Shown here one piece after another: positions 42,616 to 53,829 of a DNA stretch of 64,000 bases. Under the pieces are notes generated by a model. It worked only from the letters and a program-made list of their open reading frames with translations. It ran no database searches and was not told the DNA's origin. The position numbers and the translations under genes were made by a program. The stretch's first letter is position 1; each line of letters starts with the position of its first letter. The stretch covers positions 552,205-616,204 of the forward strand of contig CP185407.1 in NCBI GenBank assembly GCA_049177155.1, given 5' to 3'. The DNA is from Hennigella sp049177155. Lineage in GTDB: Bacteria; Bacillota_I; Bacilli_A; Mycoplasmatales; Mycoplasmoidaceae.

Positions 42616-42638
42616 ATTTTCTCCTTTTACCAAAAAGA

Positions 42639-42764
42639 AAAACTCCTATCGTTACGATGGGAGTTAATGTTCATTATCATTCCCATCGTTCAAGCTTTAG
42701 CACTGTCCTTACGGATTTTGCTGGTGGATCAACGAGCTTGTCTCTCCCCACACTCTTTATGGTA
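42639..42764 (-). ncRNA. SAM-I class riboswitch with intrinsic terminator, metK leader
   Basis: Reading the minus strand from 42764, the leader has the S-box landmarks: P1 start (ACCAT) and AAGAG, a P2 hairpin GAG ACAAG CTC, the k-turn GTTGA, the CCACCAGCAA junction, a short P3 (TCC GTAA GGA), the P4 segment GTGCTAAAGC, and the P1 3' strand ATGGGA at 42681-42686. Downstream, AACTCCCATCG (42655-42665) pairs with CGATAGGAGTT (42641-42651) as a terminator with a T run. CGATGGGA of P1 is also complementary to TCCCATCG of the terminator, giving an antiterminator. SAM binding would therefore stop metK transcription. P3 and P4 are shorter than usual. Confidence 0.82.
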
Positions 42765-42770
42765 CTTACT

Positions 42771-42776
42771 ATTATA
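42771..42776 (-). promoter_or_regulatory. -10 box of the metK riboswitch transcript
   Basis: TATAAT on the minus strand, 7 bases before the first base of P1. This sets transcription start right at the aptamer and separates metK from the upstream pot-tsaD operon. Confidence 0.6.
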
Positions 42777-42793
42777 TATACAATATATAAAAA

Positions 42794-43741
42794 CTACTTA
42801 TTTTTTATTCTTGCATAAGCAGCAATCATAGCTGCATTATCATTTGTGTATTGTAATGTTGGATACAATACTTTAACTTTTTTGATTTGTGATAGTTTCT
42901 TTCTCAAAAGTTTGTTTGCAGAAACTCCACCACCAACTAATACCATTTTTGTATCTTTATATTTAGATAGATAATGTTCTAGTTTTCTAACTAAATCATT
43001 TGTAATTCATTCTAATGATGAACTAGCAATTACTTTTACAGGTACAATTTGCTTTTTCATTTTATAAGTGTTAATCATATTTAAAGCAGCAGTTTTAATA
43101 CCAGAAAAAGTAAATGGTGCATCAACTGGTTTGTTTGGCGCTAATTCAATTAATTTCTTATTACTATAGATATTATCTATTGATATACCACCAGGATATG
43201 GTAATCCTAAAAATCTTCCTATTTTATCTAATGCTTCACCAGCAGCATCATCAATGCTTTCATTTAGATATTTAAAATTGTTAGGACTTGTTGCCCTAGC
43301 AATAAATGTATGTCCACCAGAAACAACTAATGATAAAACAGGAAATTTTAGTTGTTTAATATCATGATCAACAAAATAACTAAATGCATGTCCCATCATG
43401 TGGTTAATTTTAATAACAGGAATATTTAATAATGTTGCAAGCATGTTGGCAAACACTTTACCTACATGTAATGAACCGACTAATCCAGGTTCAGCTGTAT
43501 AAGCAACGTAATCTAAATCTTGTAAAGTAAGCTTTGCTTCTTTTAAAGCTAGAGTACAAACTTTATCAATTTCACTACAGTGACTCCTACTTGCTAATTC
43601 GGGAACAATACCACCATATTTTCTGTGTTGTTTCATTGATGTAGAGGTAACATTAGAAAGCAGTTTGTTTCCTTTCATAATGGCAATAGATGTGTCATCA
43701 CAACTACTTTCAATAGCTAAAATAACTTCTTGCTTAGCCAT
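42794..43741 (-). CDS. tsaD: tRNA threonylcarbamoyladenosine biosynthesis protein TsaD
   Basis: A 315-residue ASKHA-fold protein that completes t6A37 formation on ANN-decoding tRNAs with TsaB and TsaC. Motifs are AIESSCDDTSIAI at the start, the metal-binding INHMMGHAFSYF (two His), VVSGGHTFIA, DDAAGEALDKIGRFLG and LPYPGG. The ATG overlaps the potD stop (TAATG). It is the last gene of the HAD-potABCD-tsaD operon. One TGA is Trp (LEWITN). Confidence 0.95.
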
Positions 43742-45045
43742 TATAAATTACCTTTCATATTATTTCAAGCTCAGTGTAAGTTAGAATTTTGCAATTGACT
43801 TAAAGTACGTCCAAATAATGGTTTGGCTGTAGGAACCTTCAAAATAGAAATAAATAATTGTTTTGATTCTGAATCAAATCCATCTCAATATTCAGAGTTA
43901 GGATTTGTTGCATAATCATAGATTGTTTTTAAAGGTGGAGTATAGTTTACTGTGTCTCAATTTTGCATTGATCAGTATTTATATCTATCTCCTTCCTTAG
44001 CATCAATATCTGTTGCTTTGCATCCATCTAGACAAACATCAAAGATAAGATTATGAATACGTTCTAGTTTTTCTACGTCATCATGATTCTTTTTATTAAT
44101 AACTAAAAATTCAATTTCATTTAATGCTGCATCAGATGCAGGTTGAATATGCATTTGACTTCCAGAATATGGTTCAAACTCTCCTGCACCTAAAGCACTA
44201 TATAAAGCGTCTCCTGATCACGTTATGGCACCAATATAACTGTTTGAACTATGATCAGCTAAGTTTCTTGAAATAATACCAGAGTCAGTATTTAGACTAT
44301 ATCAACCTTGTCTAGCTTTTTTAGTTAAATATGTTAATGTATCCATTAAGTCATATTGATCAGCATCATCAGGCATAATGTTTTCACCTGTTTCCATAAT
44401 ACGACTTATGTCATACATTGTTTTGGCGTCATCCAATAATCCAATTCTTCTTTTTGCAAATCTTTGATCTACATTCGGATTTTTAGGTCCTATAGAATAG
44501 AAAATGTCTTCTCAAGTTGGAGAAGTTGTTGGAGTTGTGGTTCCGTTTGTATAGAATGTTGCAACATCACCTTTGTAAACAAAATTTAGAGTTTGAGCAA
44601 AATATGGGACACCATAATCCAAAACATTAATACCAAACATTCCATTCATTTTTACAATTTCTTGTTTAACATCGTCAGCAAATAAACTCAATGCATCATC
44701 GGATGTTTTGATACCTTCAATATTAAATTGTTCTCAATCTATAGGTTCTAGCAATCCTTTTTTATATAAAGCAGCTAATTCATATCCCGATGGAGCAGCT
44801 ACATCATAGAAACGCTTAAATTTAGTTTCAATCATTTCTGTAACTGTATATCATTGAAATTGAACATCATAAGTGTCAGCTAAATGGTTCATCAATGTTC
44901 CATCCATATAACTTTCAAAGTTAGCAAACTGAATCTTATGTAAATCTGAACTACAACTTGTTAAGCTTGTAAAAGCAAAAGGAGTAGTGCATACAATAAC
45001 ACTACCAATGGCTAAAGAGAATTTTTTATTTAAGAAGTTTGTCAT
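43741..45045 (-). CDS. potD: Spermidine/putrescine ABC transporter substrate-binding lipoprotein (PotD-like)
   Basis: A 434-residue lipoprotein with a signal peptide and lipobox TSLTSC, acylated Cys at about residue 31. Sequence and position (potABC-potD-tsaD) match the mycoplasma PotD homologue. The start at 45045 follows AAGAAGGGA and is preferred to the in-frame ATG at 45069. It overlaps the potC end by 20 bases. About ten TGA codons are Trp. It delivers polyamines to PotBC; the substrate class is inferred from the neighbours. Confidence 0.85.
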
Positions 45046-45910
45046 AAATTCCCTTCTTCCATTTAACATTAGCGCTCCTACTCTTTTTAACTTTTCTTAT
45101 AGAAACAATAATTACTACAATGAAAGTAATAATGACTAATAATGCACCAAATGTTACAACTCAAGCCTTAATACCTTTTCTTGTTGTATAGATAGCAGTA
45201 GAAATAGTTTGAGATGAACCATTAATTAAACTTGTAATAATGAAATCATCAAGACTCATTGCTAATACAATAGCACTTGCGGATAATAATGCAGGAGCTA
45301 AATAAGGTAAAACAATTTTAAAGAATGTTTTGAATTTAGAATAACCAAGGTCATAACTTGCTCAAACCATATTTCTATTCATCTTTTGCATTTTTGGGAA
45401 AATAGCAATAATAGCATATGGTGTACAGAAACTAATATGTGCTAAACAAACAGTAAAAATACCAAAGTCAATTCCCATTGGTAAAACTGTTGAAGTAAAC
45501 AATAATGCTAATGAAATAGCAGTAATAGGTTCTGGTATTGCTACTGAAACCTTACTTGCTCCAATAATAGTGTTAACATATTTATTCTTTGCATTTCATA
45601 TACCAAAGCAGGTTATTGTGGCAATTAATACAGAAATAGGGACAACTATTACTGAAATAATTAATGAATTAAATAAAGCATTTAAGAATTCGTTATCCTG
45701 GAATAACTTAATATAGTTAATAAAATCAGGAACTCCGAAGTTTAGAATAATGTTTCCACGATCTGTTTGACCATTAAAACTTAATAAGATAATAACAATC
45801 AAAGGAATGTAGATCGCAGCCAAAATTAAGAAGATGTAGAATCTTCTAAAGAATCAACCAGTTCTTTGTCTTGCTCCAATATGTTTAGGAGGTTTGGCTA
45901 CTAATCGCAT
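45026..45910 (-). CDS. potC: Spermidine/putrescine ABC transporter permease PotC
   Basis: A 294-residue permease with six membrane helices. The EAA-type cytoplasmic loop is MVWASYDLGYSKFKTFFKIV. The start MRLVAKPPKHIGARQRTGWF lies at 45910, overlapping the potB stop as TAATG. It is broken by TGA Trp codons under the standard code. The C-terminal end overlaps potD. Confidence 0.9.
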
Positions 45911-46779
45911 TATTTAACCCTCCTATGTCTTAAATTGAATAGCTTAGGAATAAAAGCAATAATCAAATATAAAACTAAGACAAAGATACTAACAACTAAT
46001 GATAGTGAACTACTTCTTGCTAAAGCAATGTCACTAATTAGTCCTTCTTCACCTTCTTGAACAATAATGTCACCAATAGTAGCATTGTTTGAAGCATTAT
46101 TTAAGAATTGAGGAACTGCAACAGTTGTAACAGCTGGTAAGAATACTAATGTTAAACCTGCAAAGAATGCAGTTTTAGAATAAGGTAAAACAATCTTAAA
46201 GAATGTCTTAACCATGTTTTGTCCTAAGTCTTGACTGGCAAAGACTAAGTTTCTTGGCATGTCATCTAACACGTTATATAAAGGTAAGATCATAAATGGA
46301 ATATAGATATATACCAAACCAATAACAGTAAAGATATGTCCTGCTGTTGAGTTTGAATAACCAGCGCAAATATCAAAGAATGTCTTTAAACCAATCAATT
46401 TAACTAAAAGACTTGATCATATTGGTGCAGTAATTAGAATAGCTACAACCGCTTTAAAACTCTTAGAACGGTTAAAAGCCATAATGTAAGCAAATGGATA
46501 AGCTATCACTGTACAAATGGCCGTTGCTGCTAAAGCAAGACCAATTGATAAGAAGATCTTACCAAAGATGAATCCATTCATAATTGATCAGTTAAGACCA
46601 ACTCCACCAGAACTAGTTGGTAAGAATGACTTAACAACAACCATTATTAAAGGAACAATGAATAATAGCAATGACATTAAAACAAAAGGTAGAACAAGTA
46701 ATAGTTTCTTATTAAATCTTGTTCTTGGTTTTAATAGTCTAATGTTTACCCTACGGTTGTGGGAAATAATATCTGCCAT
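45910..46779 (-). CDS. potB: Spermidine/putrescine ABC transporter permease PotB
   Basis: A 289-residue permease with six helices and the EAA loop LVFASQDLGQNMVKTFFKIV. The start overlaps the potA stop and the stop overlaps the potC start, both as TAATG. The TGA Trp codons are few and fall near the first half. Confidence 0.9.
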
Positions 46780-48395
46780 TATTTGTCCCTCTTTTTAGGT
46801 ATGATTGGTGTAGCATACTTGAAATTTCATCTAACACCAATCTTATCATTCACCTTAAGGTGTTGGTTTGTATGAAGTGTAATTTCTGTTTTATCTTTTG
46901 TCATACACTTCACTTCATACAATGTACCTTTATATAAAATAGTTTTAACTCTAGCCATCATATAAGCATGGTTAGGTCAACATATTTCCACATCTTCAGG
47001 TCTAACTAATAACTTGAATTCAGAATTTCTTTTCATTGTTAATTCAAGTTCTTTGTTAGTAATAACATACTTAAGAGTTTTATCACCAATCTTAATTTTG
47101 TTATTTCCTAAGTATGTTGCATCAATAAAGTTTGCTTGACCAATAAAGTTAGCAACTCATGTGTTGCTTGGGTGTTCATAAATATTTCTTGGTGAACCAA
47201 ATTGTTCAATCTTACCTTTAGACATAACAATAATGTTATCAGATAGTCTTAAAGCTTCTTCTTGATCGTGAGTTACAAGAATAAAGTTAATCTTAAGTTC
47301 ATTGTGAATACGTTTTAACTCTTCTTGCATCTTTGTACGAACTTTAGCATCAAGAGCAGATAAAGGTTCGTCCAATAATAAGATTTGTGGTTTAACAACG
47401 ATAGCTCTTGCTAAAGCAACACGTTGTTGCATACCACCAGATAAATCTTTAGGATATTTATTTTCTGATCCTTCTAGACCAACTAATTCAATCGCTTCTT
47501 TAGCTTTTTGTTCAATTTCTTTTTTAGTTAATGGTCTAGTTGTGTGAAGTTTTTCAAATTGTTCAACTACTTTTTGTGGGTAGTTTTCTCAATATGAAAT
47601 TCATTGGTCATCATCATTGTACTTAGCAATTAATTTATCAACCTTTTTATCAATAGGTTGTTTGTATGTGTAAAGTTTAATTAGGTTGTAAACTTTCTTT
47701 TCAGTAGTTGACATACCTTTGGTATCAAACTTAATATATCTTCTAACACCAAAGATAGATCTTAATTTTTCATATCTAATTTTTCTAGCATTTGTTCTAG
47801 TTAATTTAAATCCTTCAAAATCAGGATTGTGTTTTGCCATTTGCTTTTCTAAATAATAGATTTGTGCTTGGAATTGGTCAAAACGCATATCTTGAATTTT
47901 AAATAAATCTTCATTTTTAGAATATGCAAGCTTAGCTTTAATAATTTCTTTATCAAGTTTTACTTGATCTTTTTTAATTTCTTCTATTTCTTTAGTGGCT
48001 TTAGCAATAGCATTCTTTTTAACTTTAGCTAATTGGTTATACAGTTTGCTTGGAACATTTTCCAATTCTGTTCTCATAATCTTTAAACCATAACAAATGT
48101 TTTCAAAGATTGTCATATTTGGGAATAGGGCATAATCTTGGAAAACAGTTGCAGTTGGACGCATGTGAATTGGAAGGTCTTTGATGTCAATACCATTAAC
48201 AATAATTTTTCCAGTAGTTGGCATTTCAAAACCAGCAAGCATCTTTAACAATGTTGTCTTACCACATCCAGATGGACCAAGGATAGTAACAAACTTACCT
48301 TTATCAATAGAAATATTGATGTTACTACAAGCTAAGTAACCATCATCATATCTTTTAGCGATATTTTTAAGTTGTATAAAAGGTGTGTTTGCCAT
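46779..48395 (-). CDS. potA: Spermidine/putrescine ABC transporter ATPase PotA with large insertion
   Basis: A 538-residue ATPase. Walker A is GPSGCGKTT (about 40-48) and the Q-loop is in [11 protein letters not shown] (about 82-92). Between about 110 and 300 there is a Lys/Glu-rich helical insertion of some 190 residues that separates the Q-loop from the signature [15 protein letters not shown] (about 313). Walker [13 protein letters not shown] and a C-terminal regulatory OB-like domain follow. A long insertion is known in the mycoplasma PotA homologue. It energises PotBC. Confidence 0.9.
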
Positions 48396-48397
48396 TA

Positions 48398-50116
48398 TTA
48401 TTTACCTGATCCTTTTTTCAAGACATATTTGTCAATAACTGTGCTTGCAAAGTTAGTGACATTTACGCCTTTGATAACATGATTAGCTTCTTTCTTAACA
48501 TAATCAGGAGAATAAGCAGGAACAAATGAATGTTTAGATAGTTTAAGTGCTGGAATATCATTTTGGCCATCACCTAAAATTAGAACCTTTTCTGGATCTA
48601 CATGAATTAGTTCAAATAATTTTTTAGCAGCAAAACCTTTGTGAATTCCTTTTTTGTTAATTTCTAGGTTAACAGTTGATGATAAACAAATTTCAAGGTT
48701 AGGGAATTTCTTTTTAAGTTCATCTCTTCCCTTCAATGCTCGTTTAGGATCTGGGAATTTAACAACAAACTTATAGCAAATAATATCCTTTGGATATTTT
48801 GTTATGTAAATAGGTTTAGTTGCATTTCATGGATCGTATTGATCTTCTGAACCAGTCTTATTAAAGTTAAATGGTTTTCAGAATGATGGGTTGTAGAACA
48901 ATAAATCAATTGAGTGTTGGTAAATAATAAATCCCAAATTGCCTTTTGCTTTATCGGCATAATCAACTAAGATTTTGAAAATCTTCTTAGCGTCTGATTC
49001 ATCAATTGGTGATTGAGAAATATATTTCTTTGTGAAAATATCAAAAATAGTTGCACCATTATTTCCAATAACATAAACGTTTGTTTTTGGATTTAATTCC
49101 ATTGATTCAACAATTCTCAAACAATCATGAATACTTCTACCACTAGCAATAGCTAAAGGAATAAAATGATTACTACATTGTTGTAATGCAAGTTTTGTTT
49201 GATGAGAAAATAATTTTGTTTTGTTATCAATTAATGTTCCATCTAAATCTGTAAAGATTAATTTGAATGTTTCATCATCAACATCTTTGATAACATAATC
49301 ATAGATTGCTTCTTTGACACCTTTAGATTTATGGCTAGTAACAGTATCACAATGATCTCTAAAGTTTAAATTCTTTGGAGAGATACCAATTGATAATGAT
49401 GAATTCATAAAACCAGATAAATCATTGAACGAATCGCCCATAGATACTATTTCATTTTTAGAAATACCATATTTCTTAGCAAAGTAATTAATGGCATACC
49501 CTTTGTTAATTCCTTTAGGAGTAACTTCAATTAATCTTGGTGATGAATGTGAAATAGTTACAACATTATGTAAGTTGTTAGCAATTAATTCGCTATACAC
49601 TTTTGCAATAACTGATTTCCTTGGAGAAAGAATATCAATCTTAAATGATTTAAGATCATTCATATCAGGAATTTTTCTTAAATGAGCTAAATGATATCCT
49701 AATGCCATATAGTGGTGCATTGGATAAATGTATACTGATTTACTCTTTACACCTTTAGGAGAAAAGAATCAAATGTTAGCTCCTCTGTGGTGACTAACAA
49801 TTTCATAAATTCTTTTGCAGTATTCATGACTAATGGTTGAAGTTATAACTTCACCATCACTAAAATCTTTTATGTATGAACCATTTAAACTAGAAAGCAA
49901 TTTTAATTTATGTTTTCCAGCAGATTGAATTCGATTAATAATTTTTTCAACAGCCCAAGGTGGTCTTCCTGTGTTAATAAATGGAATTCCGCCAGCAGAA
50001 ATATAGTCTTGAATAGCTAAACAGTCAGCTTTTTTTGCTCGTCTTAAAATGGGAGAAAGCAATGTTCCATCCAAGTCAAGTGATAACAATTTGTACGATG
50101 TTTTTTTGTTATTCAT
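48398..50116 (-). CDS. Tandem Cof-type HAD phosphatase (two HAD domains in one chain)
   Basis: A 572-residue protein that reads continuously through TGA Trp codons. Domain 1 has SLDLDGTLLSP (about 12-22) and GDSFNDLSGF (about 219-228). Domain 2 has FTDLDGTLIDNKT (about 289-301) and LILGDGQNDIPALK (about 514-527). Each domain therefore keeps the catalytic DxDGT and the late GDxxND motif, so both may act. Cof-type HADs dephosphorylate sugar or cofactor phosphates; the substrate is unknown. It lies 2 bases before potA and opens the operon. Confidence 0.85.
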
Positions 50117-50202
50117 TTTCCTAAAATAAAATAATTGAAAATATTATTTTCAATTAAATAATAACAAAAAAATAAAATTATTTAAATATATTTAATATAT
50201 TT

Positions 50203-50234
50203 TATAATTAGCAATGTAAAAAGCATTGTGCTAA
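50203..50234 (+). promoter_or_regulatory. hrcA promoter with CIRCE-like operator
   Basis: TATAAT (50203-50208) is followed by TTAGCAATG (50208-50216), nine bases of spacer, and TTGTGCTAA (50226-50234). The 9-9-9 spacing equals CIRCE (TTAGCACTC-N9-GAGTGCTAA). The left arm matches 6 of 9 and the right 7 of 9. It overlaps the promoter, as expected if HrcA represses its own gene. Confidence 0.65.
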
Positions 50235-50245
50235 CAGGTAAAAAT

Positions 50246-51268
50246 ATGCAAAAAATTAAGATAAGTTCAAGACAAAAACAACTATTAAAAATCATTGTTG
50301 AACAATACATCAATGAAGCAACACCAATCTCTAGTAAAGAAGTAATTCATGATTTCTTTAAAGATCTTTCTAGTGCGACAATTCGTAATGAAATGGCATA
50401 TCTAGAAAAAGTTGGATTAATTGAAAAAACTCACACTTCATCAGGAAGAGTTCCAACTTCTTTAGGATATGAATATTATCGTCAAGAAATTCTTCAACCA
50501 ACTTTGTCTGTTGATTTAAAAAAGAAATTAACAAAGATTTTTGCTAAGAGATTAACATCTATTGAAACAATCATTGATGAATCAATGGCAGTAATAAATG
50601 AAACTTTACATTTACCATCAATTGTTACTACTGGTGAAATTAACGAAACACTAGTAAGAATTGATTTAATTCCTGTTAATGCAAACATGGCAGTTATCAT
50701 TGTTGTTACATCAAGTGGTAACTTAACAAAGAACACAATCACATTTAATGAAGGCAAAGTATTAAATGATATTGCCACATGTATCAGAATTTTTAATGAT
50801 AGATTAATTGGTTCTCCACTAGAAAAGATCCCTGAAAAAATTGAAAGTCTAAAAGATATTATTAAAAATAGTGTAGAAAACTATGAATTTATTATGCAAG
50901 GATTAATTCAAAAAATCTTTGATCTTAAATATCAATATCACACATCAGTTCATGGAACTAAGTATTTAACAACACAACCTGAATTCCAAAATGATGTAAA
51001 TAAGTTAAATAAAGTTTTAGATTTATTAGATAAGTCAAGTATTTGACAACAAATTGCTTACCAACAATCTAAAACTGGTAAAACTACTCTAATTACATCA
51101 GGTGAAAAAGTTGGAGCTAAAGAATTAGCTATTGCTACAGTTAATGTTAAAGGCAATGATAACTCACACCAAATCTCTGTAGTTGGTCCGAACAGAATGG
51201 ATTATTCAAAAATTCAAGGTATTCTAGACTTCTTAAAAGAAGAACTTGAAAAGAAATACAATGAATAA
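50246..51268 (+). CDS. hrcA: Heat-shock repressor HrcA
   Basis: A 340-residue repressor of chaperone genes that binds CIRCE. The winged-helix domain (residues 5-75) shows SSRQKQLLKIIVEQYINEAT, SSATIRNEMAYLEKVGLIEK and SSGRVPTSLGYEYY, followed by the GAF-like dimerisation region. The start at 50246 is preferred to an upstream GTG because MQKIKISSRQ is the family beginning and AGGT lies 6 bases before it. One TGA is Trp (IWQQ). A CIRCE-like operator lies upstream. Confidence 0.95.
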
Positions 51269-51890
51269 AAATAAAGTTGTCTTTGATAAATTTAAAAAGA
51301 AATATACCTTTATTTTAGAAAATAAGGATTTATCTGAAGTGATGAACAATCACTATAACAAGAATGGTAGTTTTATTATTTTCTTGTTAGCCTTATTAGA
51401 AAACAGATTAGGTCAAAAGAAAATAATGAACAATGTCTTTATTAATAAAGACGAATGAATTGAATTATTTATTTCTTTATATAGTGAACCAAAATCAAAA
51501 GAATTAGTTAGTAAGTTAGAAATCAACCCTATTACTCAATTACAACAAACAATAGAATCGTTTGAATGTTTTAACAAATTTACAAATGACTTTATTGATT
51601 TTATTAAGAAACACAATTTAAATATTAATATTGATGAAAACAAACTAAAGACAATGATTAAGAATGTGTTTGGTTACATTCTTTATAATTCCATCAATCT
51701 AAAGATTCCATATGATTTCAAAGATATTTTGTTAGATCCAGATTACGAAACTAAATATCAATATATCTTGAACAACACTAAATTGTATGCTGCAGCTAAA
51801 CAATCTATTATTGAAAACTGTAATAATAAAATAAACGACCTAATAGTTTTACTATTAGGCCTATCTAATCAATTAAATTACACAAGGTAA
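51261..51890 (+). CDS. Unknown protein coupled to hrcA
   Basis: A 209-residue helix-rich cytoplasmic protein with no recognised motif. The ATG overlaps the hrcA stop by 8 bases, so it is translated from the same message and may share heat-shock control. One TGA is Trp (DEWIEL). Its stop abuts the stop of the convergent fmt. A grpE-like role was considered because grpE often follows hrcA, but no GrpE signature is seen. Confidence 0.65.
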
Positions 51891-52832
51891 TTATTTAAAT
51901 AACTTACCAACCCTAAATGGGTGATTACCATTCACTATTTGTTTAATTAATAATGGACGTTTACCTTCCATTTGAATTATTTGTAACTTCATTGCATTTT
52001 GTCCACATTGAACAACAATTGCTTCATTAGTTAATTGAACAATGTTACCAGGAATAGCATTAGCATATGATGTTACTGGTATAGCTTTATGAATCTTAAC
52101 AATTTGTCCATCAAATGTTGTGTATGCAATTGGTGAATTGTATAAACCTCTTATAAGAGCATCAACTTCAATGTTGCTCTTTTTTCAATCTATCTTTTCA
52201 TCTTCTCTAGTGATGTTGTAACCAAAAGTTGCTTGACTTTCATCTTGTGCTGTTGATTTTAAATTCGGATCAAACAACATCATAAAATCTTTAGATATAA
52301 CTTCACCTGCTAATACACATAGTTTGTCATATAAAGATGTATATGTTTCATCTGAGGCAATATCTATAGGATATTGTTTAATCATATTACCAGCATCCAT
52401 TTTCTTATCCATGTACATCAAAGTAAAACCTGTTGTTTTTTCTTGATTAATGATTGCTCATTGAATAGGTGCTCCGCCTCTTAATTTAGGTAATAAAGAG
52501 GCATGTAAGTTAACGCATTTATATTTAGGTAATTCCAAAATGTTTGTCGGAATAAATTGTCCAAAAGCGCAAGTGAAAATTAAATCTGGTGCATATGATT
52601 TAATTTGTTCATACAAATTAGAAACTTTACTATCTTGTAAGACAGGAATGTTATGATCAAGTGCTAATTGTTTAACTGGTGAATAAACTACTTCTTTATG
52701 TCTACCAGATGGTTTATCAGGTTGACATACAACAGCAACAACAGTAATATCTTTATGTTCTAAAATAGCAGCCAAACATACAGCTGCTATTTTTGGTGTT
52801 CCCATAAAGATTACTTTCTTACTACTTTGCAT
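51891..52832 (-). CDS. fmt: Methionyl-tRNA formyltransferase
   Basis: A 313-residue enzyme that formylates initiator Met-tRNA using 10-formyl-THF. Motifs are VIFMGTPKIAAVCL near the start, PDLIFTCAFGQFIP, the catalytic VNLHASLLPKLRGGAPIQWA (Asn, His) and TTGFTLMYMDKKMDAGNM (the Asp). The start at 52832 (MQSSKKVIFMGTP) gives the family beginning; upstream codons belong to the overlapping gene. It completes the initiation set with map and metG. Confidence 0.94.
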
Positions 52833-53487
52833 GTTTCTTAGCTTTCTTTTGAATCTTAAGTAAACGTTTTTGTTCTTTCTTGGTTTCAGCTGCTTTCTTT
52901 TTAGCCATCTTTTCTTCCATAGCAGCAGCTTTAGCTGCTTCAGCATATCTTACTGGAGCAATTCATTCCATTTCTGTATCGTAATCTAATTGTCTGTTAA
53001 TAACAATCTTACGATCATATTGTTTTTTAGAAATCTTTGTGTTAATTACTTCACATTCAAAACAACGTGGTAAATCTTTCTTGCCTGTCTTTGTATCTCT
53101 TGTTTCAAAAACAACAACAAATAAATCTCTAGCTTTTGGTGCTTCTAATAATTTCTTACCTTGAGCTTTTAATTTCTTGTTAGCTTCTTTTCTTTGTCAT
53201 TTTCTAATCTTTAATTCAAAGTTTTTATTTTTCTTATATGGATCAGAACCTTGTGGATTAACCATATCTACATGGTTTCTTTTACATACGTAACTATCAA
53301 CAATTTCTTTTCCTTGTTCATTGTTGTCTTTTAAAAATTGTTTGATTGTCTTTCAAACTTCATCTTTATTTTTTCTTGATGATAGAAAAGGGTTAGCTTC
53401 TCTATTAGCTTTACGCTTTTTATATCATGCATAAATGGCTATACCAACGATAACCAATAGAAGTAAAGGCATTAAATTACCAGCCAT
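52822..53487 (-). CDS. Unknown membrane-anchored protein upstream of fmt
   Basis: A 221-residue protein. Residues 4-20 (NLMPLLLLVIVGIAIYAW) form a single N-terminal membrane anchor with a basic flank; the rest is Lys-rich and cytoplasmic. A possible zinc pair is CFEC (residues about 144-147), but no second pair is evident. The C-terminus is a Lys/Ala/Glu coiled-coil-like tail. A similar gene sits beside fmt and rpsT in other mycoplasmas (recalled). AGGAGGGT precedes the ATG. Its end overlaps fmt by 11 bases. Confidence 0.7.
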
Positions 53488-53580
53488 AGCTACCCTCCTA
53501 AAACTATTTTTCCAATTATATTTTATTTAAATTAAAAATATGTATATAATTATAAAACTAAAAATTAAGGATTTGTACAC
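53488..53580. promoter_or_regulatory. Divergent promoter region for the anchored protein/fmt and rpsT
   Basis: TATAAT on the minus strand at 53515-53520 serves the leftward pair. TATAAT on the plus strand at 53545-53550 serves rpsT, giving a leader of about 24 bases with AAGGA. No other structure is seen. Confidence 0.5.
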
Positions 53581-53829
53581 ATGGCAAATATTAAATCAAA
53601 CGTTAAAACCAAGAAACAATCAGACAAAAGACACGCTCAAAACAGAGTTGCTTTGTCTAATTTAAAAAATGACACAAAGAAAGTTAGATCAACAAACAAT
53701 AAAGCTGATTTAAATAAACTTTACGGTCGTGCTGATAGCTTATCTAGAAAGCATATCATCCACAAAAACAAAGCTAATAGAATTAAATCTAGAAACGCTA
53801 AAGCTTTAAACAAATCTACTAAGAAATAA
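53581..53829 (+). CDS. rpsT: 30S ribosomal protein S20
   Basis: An 82-residue helical 16S rRNA-binding protein, MANIKSNVKTKKQSDKRHAQ onward, with HKNKANRIKSRNAKA near the end. It starts 30 bases after a TATAAT box. Its TAA overlaps the ATG of the lipoprotein gene (TAATG). Confidence 0.95.
   Translation: MANIKSNVKTKKQSDKRHAQNRVALSNLKNDTKKVRSTNNKADLNKLYGRADSLSRKHIIHKNKANRIKSRNAKALNKSTKK

Noticed and set aside
42610..42831. A plus-strand open frame of about 73 codons over the metK leader
   Set aside because: It lies opposite the riboswitch and the tsaD end, has no homology-like features, and its composition follows the structured RNA on the other strand.
48398..48736. A separate small HAD gene at the end of the double-HAD region
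   Set aside because: It begins at a TTG in the middle of the larger frame, and the frame continues upstream through TGA Trp codons without any stop to the ATG at 50116.
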